A stretch of 24,279 nucleotides of DNA from NCBI GenBank assembly GCA_030447045.1, contig JAUJMB010000008.1:1-24279 (forward strand), given 5' to 3'. The translations under genes were made by a program, and so were the position numbers. The notes beneath the pieces were generated by a model, which saw only the letters and a list, made by a program, of their open reading frames with translations, did no database searches and had not been told where the DNA came from. Within the stretch, counting starts at the first letter, position 1, and each line of letters begins with the position of its first letter. This document shows, one piece after another, positions 6,752 to 12,868 of the stretch. The stretch comes from Rubrobacteraceae bacterium. GTDB taxonomy: Bacteria; Actinomycetota; Rubrobacteria; Rubrobacterales; Rubrobacteraceae.

Positions 6752-8521
6752 GTGGCACGGATGGACGTGATGGACGCGGTCGTGAAGGTGATGGAGGACG
6801 AGGGTGTGGAGGTCGTCTTCGGGGTTCCTGGGGCGGCGATACTGCCCCTGTACAAGGCCATGAGCGGGTCCGAGCAGATCCGGCACTACTCGGTGCGCCA
6901 CGAGGAGGGCGGGACGCACGCGGCCGACGGGTACACGCGGGTCACGGGCAAGGTCGGGATCAACATAGGGACATCGGGGCCGGCGGGGACGAACATGATC
7001 ACGGGCCTCTACACCTGCATGGCGGACTCGGTGCCCCAGATCTGCATAACGGGCCAGGCGCCGACGAACGTCCTGCACAAGGAGGCCTTCCAGGCCGTCG
7101 ACATCGTCGAGATCGCGAAGCCCGTCACCAAATGGGCCGTGCAGGTGAGGGAGCCGGGCCAGCTGGTGTGGACCTTCCGCGAGGCGTTCCGCATCGCGCA
7201 GGAGGGAAGGCCGGGCCCCGTCCTTATAGACCTGCCGCTCGACGTGCAGACCTCCGGCCTCATGGTGGACTTCGACCCGGACCGGGGCGGCCCTTTGCAC
7301 TTCGAGAAGCCCGCGCCCCGGCCCAACGCCATCAGGCGGGCCGTGGAGATGATCCTCGAGGCCGAGCGGCCCGTCCTGATGCCCGGCGGCGGCGTGATCG
7401 GCGCCGACGCCGCCGAAGAGCTGATGGAGCTCGCCGAGTACCTGCAGGTGCCGGTCAGCCCGACGTACATGGGCAAGGGGTCCATCCCCGAAGACCATCC
7501 CCTCTTCATGGGCGTCGTCGGATTCCAGACCAGCCAGCGCTACGCCAACGCCCTCTTTTTGGAGAGCGACCTCGTCGTCGGCATCGGCAACCGCTGGGCC
7601 GAGCGCCACACCGGAGACCTCGACGTCTACCGGGGGGACAGGAAGTTCGTCCACGTGGACATCGACCCGCGCCAGATAGCCCGCGTCTTCCCCCCGGACC
7701 TCGCCGTCGTCTCCGACGCGAAGCTGGCTCTCGGGGCGATGGTCGACACCGCGCGCGCCATGACCTCAGAGCGCGAGCCCGGCGCGTGGGTCGAGCGGGT
7801 GGACGAGCTGCGCTCTACGCTCCTCCGGAAGACGGACTTCGACAACGTGCCCGTGAAGCCGCAGCGGGCCTACCAGGAGATGAACGCGTTCTTCGACGAG
7901 GACGCGATCGTGGTGACCGCCATAGGCCTGTACCAGATCTTCTCCGGCCAGTTCCAGAAGACCTACAAGCCGCGCCACTACCTCTGCTGCGGCCAGGCGG
8001 GGCCTTTAGGGTGGGAGGTTCCCGCCTGCATCGGGGTCAAGCTCGGACGTCCGGACAACCTCGTGGTTGGCGTGGTCGGGGACTACTCCTTCCAGTTCCT
8101 GATGGAGGAGATAGCCGTCGCGGTGCAGTACAAGATCCCCTACGTGCTCGTCATGCTCAACAACGCTTACATGGGCCTGATCCGCCAGGGCGAGCTCAAG
8201 TACGACATGAACTACGCGGTGGACATCGGCTACGAGGGCCCCGAGAGCGAGTACGGCATAGACAACGTCATGGTTATGGAGGCGATGGGTGCCGCGGGCC
8301 GCAGGGTCCGCGATCCGAACGAGATACAGGAGGCCCTCGGCTGGGCGGCGAGGACCAGCGAGGAGCGGCGAGTGCCGGTGCTCGTCGAGATCATGTGCGA
8401 GCGTGAGGTCAACGCCGCGATGGGCCTCTCCATAGACAAGATCAACGAGTACGAGCCCATCCTCGACGGCACCCGCGAGACGGCCGGCCAGATCGTGGGC
8501 GGCGTCCCGGACAGGGACTGA
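6752..8521 (+). CDS. gcl: Glyoxylate carboligase (tartronate-semialdehyde synthase), with Glu51
   Basis: Condenses two glyoxylates to tartronate semialdehyde and CO2, using thiamine diphosphate (and FAD in the family). The 589-residue protein matches E. coli Gcl as I recall it, co-linearly from MARMDVMDAV through FGVPGAAILPLY, GTSGPAGTNMITGLYT, KTDFDNVPVKPQR and NCGQAGPLGW-like CCGQAGPLGWEVPA to AMGLSIDKINEYEP. The ThDP-binding segment GDYSFQFLMEEIAVAVQ...NNAYMGLIRQGELK is intact. One key site differs: RHEEGGTHAADGYTR places Glu at residue 51, where E. coli Gcl has Val51 and acetolactate synthases have the catalytic Glu. GTG at 6752 gives the family N-terminus; its Shine-Dalgarno sequence is weak. 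Downstream lies a perfect hairpin, then glycerate kinase. Confidence 0.93.
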   Translation: MARMDVMDAVVKVMEDEGVEVVFGVPGAAILPLYKAMSGSEQIRHYSVRHEEGGTHAADGYTRVTGKVGINIGTSGPAGTNMITGLYTCMADSVPQICITGQAPTNVLHKEAFQAVDIVEIAKPVTKWAVQVREPGQLVWTFREAFRIAQEGRPGPVLIDLPLDVQTSGLMVDFDPDRGGPLHFEKPAPRPNAIRRAVEMILEAERPVLMPGGGVIGADAAEELMELAEYLQVPVSPTYMGKGSIPEDHPLFMGVVGFQTSQRYANALFLESDLVVGIGNRWAERHTGDLDVYRGDRKFVHVDIDPRQIARVFPPDLAVVSDAKLALGAMVDTARAMTSEREPGAWVERVDELRSTLLRKTDFDNVPVKPQRAYQEMNAFFDEDAIVVTAIGLYQIFSGQFQKTYKPRHYLCCGQAGPLGWEVPACIGVKLGRPDNLVVGVVGDYSFQFLMEEIAVAVQYKIPYVLVMLNNAYMGLIRQGELKYDMNYAVDIGYEGPESEYGIDNVMVMEAMGAAGRRVRDPNEIQEALGWAARTSEERRVPVLVEIMCEREVNAAMGLSIDKINEYEPILDGTRETAGQIVGGVPDRD

Positions 8522-8537
8522 GCGCCAACTCGTGTAA

Positions 8538-8563
8538 GCGGGCGCCCGGCGGCGGGCGCCCGC
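8538..8563 (+). terminator. Perfect 10-bp GC hairpin between gcl and glycerate kinase
   Basis: GCGGGCGCCC (8538-8547), loop GGCGGC, GGGCGCCCGC (8554-8563). The stem is perfect and starts 17 bases after the gcl stop. There is no T run afterwards (ATGGACTAG follows), so it may be a U-less terminator, an attenuator or an RNA-stabilising 3' end rather than a classical intrinsic terminator. Confidence 0.65.
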
Positions 8564-8569
8564 ATGGAC

Positions 8570-8575
8570 TAGAGT
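8570..8575 (+). promoter_or_regulatory. Possible -10 element for a leaderless glycerate kinase mRNA
   Basis: TAGAGT fits the TANNNT pattern of actinobacterial -10 boxes and ends seven bases before the ATG at 8582, which would place the transcription start on the start codon itself. There is no Shine-Dalgarno sequence before this ATG, which agrees with a leaderless transcript made after the hairpin. Confidence 0.35.
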
Positions 8576-8581
8576 GCCGGT

Positions 8582-9868
8582 ATGGAGAACGAGCTGAGAG
8601 AGATCCTGGACGCCGGGCTCGCCGCCGCCGACCCGAAGGCCGCCGTGTTGCGCTCGGTGAGCCTCGAAGGCGACGCCGTTGTCGTTGAGGGCGCGCGCTT
8701 CGAGCCAGGGAAGATTTTCGTGGTGGCGGCCGGCAAGGCCGCGGGGGCGATGGCCCGGGCCGCGCAAGAGTTGTTCGATGGGCGGATCGAGGCCGGCATC
8801 GTGGTCACCAAAGACGGCCACGACGAGGGGCCGGAGGGATACGAGACCGTCTTCGCCTCGCACCCCGAGCCCGACGAGAGGGGTGTTGAGGCGTCGCGCA
8901 AGGTGCGGGAGATGGCCGAGTCCCTAGGAGAGGGCGACTTGCTCGTCGCCCTCATCTCAGGCGGGGCCTCGGCCCTGCTCGCCGACCCGGCGCCGCCCAT
9001 CGAGATCGGGGACCTCAAAGAGCTCACGCAGGATCTCCTCAAGAGCGGGGCGGATATCGGGGAGATCAACACCGTCCGCAAGCACGTCTCGGTGCTGAAG
9101 GGCGGCGGCCTCGCCCGCCTCGCCGTCCCCGCGAAGGTCCTGGCCCTCCTCCTCTCCGACGTGGTCGGCGACGCGCCATCCTCCATAGCCAGCGGCCCCG
9201 CCGCCCCCGACACGACCACGCTCGACGACACGCGGGCGGTCCTGGAGCGCTACTCCATAGAGCCGCCCCCCAGCATCGCCGAACACCTGGCGCAGGCCGA
9301 GGAGACGCCCAAGCCCGGCGACCCCGTCTTCGACAACGTCGCGAACATCGTCTGCGGCGGCGGCCGGCACGCGGTCGAGGCCGCCGCAAACAGGGCTGGG
9401 GAGCTCGGCTACGCGCCCCTCGTGCTCTCGACCACCATGACCGGCGACGCCAGGGCCATCGCCTCGGTCTTTGCGGCCGTCGTCAGGGAGGCCCTGCAGA
9501 GCGGCAACCCGGTGGAGCCGCCGTGCGCCGTCGTCTCGGGCGGGGAGGCGACGGTGATCGTGCGGGGCGACGGCATGGGGGGCCCCAACCAGGAGTTCGC
9601 GCTCACGCTCGCCGTCGAGCTCGACGGGTTGGACGGGTGGGCGGCCTTCGCCGCCGACACGGACGGCAACGACGGGTCCACCGAGGCGGCGGGCGGCCTC
9701 GTGGACGGGGGCACGGCGGCGAGGATGCGGGAGGCAGGCGTGGACCCCGTCGCGGCGCTCGAAAAGAACGACGCCCACGCGGCGCTGGAGGCTGGCGGGG
9801 CGCTGCTCGTGACCGGCCCGACCGGCACCAACGTCAACGACCTGCGGGTCGTCCTGGTCTCGGGGTAG
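8582..9868 (+). CDS. Glycerate kinase, MOFRL type (glycerate 2-kinase)
   Basis: Phosphorylates D-glycerate, most likely to 2-phosphoglycerate, feeding glyoxylate carbon into lower glycolysis. The 428-residue protein has the two domains of the MOFRL-type kinase: an N-terminal domain with AAGKAAGAMARAA (Lys52), LVALISGGASALLADP and INTVRKHVSVLKGGGLA, and a C-terminal MOFRL domain with CAVVSGGEATV, GMGGPNQEFALTLA, ADTDGNDGSTEAAGG and the end GPTGTNVNDLRVVLV. It is unrelated to the GarK/GlxK family. No ribosome-binding site precedes ATG 8582, and a TANNNT box seven bases upstream suggests a leaderless mRNA. A hairpin separates it from gcl, so its expression may be partly independent, but the pathway role is clear. 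Confidence 0.95.
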   Translation: MENELREILDAGLAAADPKAAVLRSVSLEGDAVVVEGARFEPGKIFVVAAGKAAGAMARAAQELFDGRIEAGIVVTKDGHDEGPEGYETVFASHPEPDERGVEASRKVREMAESLGEGDLLVALISGGASALLADPAPPIEIGDLKELTQDLLKSGADIGEINTVRKHVSVLKGGGLARLAVPAKVLALLLSDVVGDAPSSIASGPAAPDTTTLDDTRAVLERYSIEPPPSIAEHLAQAEETPKPGDPVFDNVANIVCGGGRHAVEAAANRAGELGYAPLVLSTTMTGDARAIASVFAAVVREALQSGNPVEPPCAVVSGGEATVIVRGDGMGGPNQEFALTLAVELDGLDGWAAFAADTDGNDGSTEAAGGLVDGGTAARMREAGVDPVAALEKNDAHAALEAGGALLVTGPTGTNVNDLRVVLVSG

Positions 9869-9890
9869 CGCCGGTCGAGCAGCAGCCCCC

Positions 9891-10215
9891 GTCGTCCCCG
9901 AGGCGGCCCCCTACGCCGCCACCTACTCGACCAACTGGCTCTCGGCGGCCGGCACCATCATCCTTATCGCCGACATCATCGCCCTCGCCGATCGGGGTGG
10001 GCCCGAACCCCACCGTCGGCGCGAACTCCTCGGGCGCCGTGCTGGGGAAGGTGATCTCACCGCAGAACCTCGCCGTCGGCACGAGCGCCACGGGCCTCCG
10101 GAGACAAGAGAGCAACCTGCTCCGCCTCGTCCTGAAGTGATCGATCATGCTGACGGTAGTGATGGCCATCCTGGTGGTCCTGCAGGCGACGGTGCTGAAC
10201 TTCATGGTCCCGTAG
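9891..10215 (+). pseudogene. Decayed C-terminus of an L-lactate/glycolate permease (LctP/GlcA family)
   Basis: No intact ORF lies here, but translation in two frames gives permease pieces. From 9891 one frame reads AAPYAATYSTNWLSAAGTI then IILIADIIALAD, a membrane-like stretch. Near 9990 the frame changes to NSSGAVLGKVISPQNLAVG then TSATGLRRQESNLLRLVLK, which closely resembles the LctP/GlcA signature NSxGGxxGKMISPQSIAVA..TGxxGKE..LFRFT.KHS. An in-frame TGA at 10138 stands where the family has a His, and the frame then continues SIMLTVVMAILVVLQATVLN to FMVP and a TAG at 10213-10215, matching the family's last helix and MIP-like end. It is therefore a truncated remnant with a frameshift or internal deletion plus a stop. 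Its place after the glyoxylate genes suggests a former glycolate or lactate uptake gene. Confidence 0.8.
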
Positions 10216-10258
10216 CGGGAGCCGAAGGTTTTCGCAGCCTGACCGCTGACAGCAACGA

Positions 10259-11074
10259 CTAGCCCTCCTCGGCCCGGTCGAGGATGCGGCGCAGGGTCGC
10301 CGCCTCTTCGGCGTCGAGCCGGAGGCCCCCGCCCTCTCGTCCGGCGCCTTCGGGCGGTTGTTGGGAGTCGATGCCGACCAGGACGGAGGCTATCGAGGCT
10401 ATAAAGTAGGAGAAGATGCCGACGGCGTAGAGCATGAGCAAGAAGCCGAGGACGCGCCCGCCGGCGGTCACCGGGTAGAGCTCGCTGCCCACGGTCGTCA
10501 CGAGGGCGCCCGACCACCACAGGGCGTCGCCGAAGTCCTCTATGGTGGCCGCGGGCGCCCCGTCCTCCAGCAGGAGGCCGGCCGCCGCGCCGAGCAGGAT
10601 CACCAATACCGAGACGAGGGCGAGCTGCCCGAGCCTGCGGCGCCTCAGGAGCGCCAGGGCGCCCCCCGAGCCCCGGCCCCCGAAGACCGCGAGCCTGAAG
10701 AGCGGCAGGGCGCGCGTCGCCCGCAGTACGCTCAACACCTTCAGGAACCTCAAGAACGGGACCAGCAAGACCAGGACGTCGAGCCAGTTGCGCCGCAGGT
10801 AGGCGCGCTTTACCGGCGCCAGGGCGAACTTGACCGCGAACTCGACAAAGAAGAGCCCCCACAGGGACCAGCCTAGGATGGCGAGCCTCCCCTGCCACGG
10901 CCCGCCAACCTCGCCGCTCAGCTCTATAACCGCCAGCAGCACCATCAACACCGAGGCCAGGGCGAGGGGCACGTCCAGGTAACGGTCCAGCCGGCCGCGC
11001 AGGTCCTCCCGCCTCTCGGGGTCGTCGCGCAGATGGGCCGCTTCAGCGCTCTCGGGGCTCACGAAGGTCCTCAC
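10259..11074 (-). CDS. Six-TM voltage-gated-type ion channel with atypical selectivity filter
   Basis: A 271-residue membrane protein with six predicted helices (about 33-52, 66-88, 97-113, 108-128 as an S4-like arginine/lysine helix RFLKVLSVLRATRALPLFRL, 150-169, 206-234) and a pore helix at 183-193. The pore loop reads TTVGSELYPVT (193-203), whereas standard K+ channels have TVGYGD. The Tyr/Gly/Asp positions are thus Ser/Glu/Leu while TVG and the trailing Pro are kept. The ion selectivity is therefore uncertain. The C-terminus is a short cytoplasmic acidic helix without an RCK domain. GTG at 11074 is used; GTG at 11062 has a better-placed GAGG and is an alternative. It is the last gene of the molybdoenzyme/HPP cluster, 30 bases after the broken membrane-protein gene. 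Confidence 0.85.
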   Translation of the reverse strand: MRTFVSPESAEAAHLRDDPERREDLRGRLDRYLDVPLALASVLMVLLAVIELSGEVGGPWQGRLAILGWSLWGLFFVEFAVKFALAPVKRAYLRRNWLDVLVLLVPFLRFLKVLSVLRATRALPLFRLAVFGGRGSGGALALLRRRRLGQLALVSVLVILLGAAAGLLLEDGAPAATIEDFGDALWWSGALVTTVGSELYPVTAGGRVLGFLLMLYAVGIFSYFIASIASVLVGIDSQQPPEGAGREGGGLRLDAEEAATLRRILDRAEEG

Positions 11075-11104
11075 CTCTCTGGTCTGGGGACACGGCTCAG
11101 GGAC

Positions 11105-11837
11105 TTAGAATGCCACCAGCAGAACGGCGGCGTACAGGCCCGCCCCGAGCACGAAGGCCCAGAACCGGCTCTCGCGCTCCTCGGGCAGCTCCTCCTTGAG
11201 CACGTTCATCACCACCCCGCCAGGAACGCGAACAGCACCGCAAGGGCGGCCTCCGAGATCTCGGAGACGGGCCCCACGACCCAACCCGCAAAGACGGCCG
11301 CCGCCAGCACCCAGCGCCCGTACCCCTCGTAGGCCCCCTTGTGGTCCTCGCGCACCCCGAAGTCGTTGACCACGAAGTGCACCCCCATCGCGAAGGCGAA
11401 GAGGACGAGGCCCCCCGCGCCCGGCCCCTCCCGGTGGAGCACCAGGTAGCCGATGAGCGCGTTGTAGAGGGCGAAGGATGAGACGTGCAGCCAGAAGACC
11501 CCGGGGCCCGCGGCGTCATCCCCCCCGGCCCTGCGCCTCCCCTGCGCGAGAGCTTGGCGGCCCGCTCGAGCCCGTAGAAGGCCACCAGCCCGGCCAGAGC
11601 CACCAGGTAGACGTGGTACTCGAGGAAAGTGAAGGTCTCCCCCGCCGCCTCGCGCACGGTCTCCTGTTCCTCGGCGAGGTCGGGCAGGAGGTGGACGAAG
11701 ACGTAGGCCACGGAGACGCCGCCGGCCGCCGAGAGCCAGCGGCTGCGCGGGGAGGCATGGAGGAAGCGCATCCTGCCGGCGAAGAGGTGCACGGCGGCGA
11801 GCGCAGCCACGAGCGCCAGGGAGAGGAGCGTTATCAC
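11105..11837 (-). pseudogene. Multi-pass membrane protein (ZIP-transporter-like), broken by two one-base deletions
   Basis: The protein must be read in three frames. The first gives MITLLSLALVAALAAVHLFA, the helix AGGVSVAYVFVHLLPDL and a third around HVYLVALAGLVAFYGLERAA. At a G7 run (near 11512-11518) it shifts to VFWLHVSSFALYNALIGYLV, VLFAFAMGVHFVVNDFG, GRWVLAAAVFAGWVVGP and ALAVLFAFLAG. At a short G run near 11220 it shifts again to VVMNVLKEELPEERESRFWA, ending LGAGLYAAVLLVAF at TAA 11107-11105. Adding one G at each site restores a 244-residue protein with about seven or eight helices. GTG 11837 overlaps the HPP stop (GTGA), which supports it as the true start. The helix pattern and the VVMNVLKEELP segment recall ZIP metal transporters, but I do not recognise the family firmly. 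Homopolymer sequencing errors are as likely as true decay. Confidence 0.75.
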
Positions 11838-12409
11838 CCTGGCGCTTCCGAAGTGTCCCTCGCACCCCACACCGGCATCGGCACGCCGGCGGCCCGGTTC
11901 AGGAGCCAGCCCACGACCGTGAGCAGGACGACGCCGGCCATGAGCGCCGCCATCTCGGGGGGCGTCTGCAGGAAGCCGAGGCTCACTATGAGCGTGGTGG
12001 CGCCCGTCGGAGGGTGGGAGGCGTTAAGGAGCAACAGTACGGCCCCCGTCAGGGCCACCGAGAGGGCGCCCGCGCCGACGCGGGCCGGCGTGGCGTCCTC
12101 GACGAGGATGCTCGGGTTGTCGAGCAGGCCGAAGAGGGCGAGCGAGAGGGCGCCGGCCCCTATCGCCACGGCGTGCCCGATCAGGGCGTTGCGCGGGCTG
12201 GACGTCGGCGCCATCGGCCGCTCGAAAAAGAGCAGCGCGGTAGGACCCAGGCTCGGAAAGAGGAGCGGCTGCTTCGCCAGGTAGGCCGCCAGGCCGCTTA
12301 GTCCGAGCGCGACAAGAGAGGCGAAAAAGGCGTAGACCGCCTCCCCCAAGCGGCTTCCGAAGCGTTCGACCAGCCGTGCGTGCAGGCCGTGGTGATCCCT
12401 CCCTGGCAC
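11834..12409 (-). CDS. HPP family integral membrane protein
   Basis: A 191-residue protein with the four to five helices of the HPP family: about 22-44, 76-95, 110-128, 137-148 and 154-171. The signature NASHPPTGATT (HPP at 132-134) and the second conserved loop FPSLGPTALLFFERP (from 51) are both present. Plant plastid members have been linked to nitrite transport; the bacterial substrate is generally unknown. The frame is open back to 12562, but that part is the antisense of the next gene. GTG at 12409 overlaps the upstream stop (TAGTG) and gives a normal length. Its own stop overlaps the next start by GTGA. The operon with a molybdopterin oxidoreductase fits an anion or oxyanion role, but this is inference. 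Confidence 0.88.
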   Translation of the reverse strand: MPGRDHHGLHARLVERFGSRLGEAVYAFFASLVALGLSGLAAYLAKQPLLFPSLGPTALLFFERPMAPTSSPRNALIGHAVAIGAGALSLALFGLLDNPSILVEDATPARVGAGALSVALTGAVLLLLNASHPPTGATTLIVSLGFLQTPPEMAALMAGVVLLTVVGWLLNRAAGVPMPVWGARDTSEAPG

Positions 12410-12867
12410 TACGGCGCCACGAGCAGGGCCTGGGGGGCGGCCTGCTTCATCCTCGTCTTGAGCCACTTGATCTGGGTGGCCGTCTGGCCCTCGCAGGAGT
12501 TCACGACTTCGAGGAGCTCCCTGTCCCCGGCGCCCTGGGCGGCCTGGCCGATCATGGTCCACGCGATGTCGCAGGCGTTCGCCATCAGGTAGAGGTCGTG
12601 GAGGTCCCGGACCAGGCCGATACCGCCCTCCCTAATCCCGTCGAAGAACTCGTGATACAGACGGTCGGGCTCCGTCGGCTTCTCCTCGCCGTAGCGCTCG
12701 ACGAACGGCCCGAGCGCCTCCACGTGGGCCTCGCACTGCAGCGCCAGCGTGTTGCCCGTGTGGAAGACGTCCACCTCCGCGGCGTGCCCCTCGCCGACCT
12801 TGCGGAACCCCGCCGCGAGGTTCTGCTCGGACCGGTGCAGATACCCCAGGTAATTCGCCAGGTGCAT
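12409..12867 (-). CDS. Helical protein with ferritin-like residue spacing, coupled to the molybdoenzyme
   Basis: A 152-residue, all-helical soluble protein starting MHLANYLGYLHRSEQNLAAG. Candidate metal ligands recur with ferritin-like spacing: Glu14 in SEQN, Glu27/His28, Glu46-x2-His49 in QCEAHVEAL, His90 in VRDLHDLYLM, and Glu126 in SCEGQTATQ. I do not recognise a named family with certainty. The longer frame from 12996 begins with an Arg-rich stretch that is the antisense/other-frame reading of the molybdoenzyme C-terminus and is rejected. The ATG at 12867 follows the molybdoenzyme stop after one base, and its own stop overlaps the HPP start. The tight coupling suggests a dedicated partner, chaperone or electron/metal-handling subunit of the oxidoreductase. 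Confidence 0.8.
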   Translation of the reverse strand: MHLANYLGYLHRSEQNLAAGFRKVGEGHAAEVDVFHTGNTLALQCEAHVEALGPFVERYGEEKPTEPDRLYHEFFDGIREGGIGLVRDLHDLYLMANACDIAWTMIGQAAQGAGDRELLEVVNSCEGQTATQIKWLKTRMKQAAPQALLVAP

Positions 12868-12868
12868 G

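Noticed and set aside
12410..12562. N-terminal extension of the HPP protein
   Set aside because: It is the other-frame reading of the helical protein gene on the same strand; GTG 12409 with its TAGTG overlap gives the usual HPP length.
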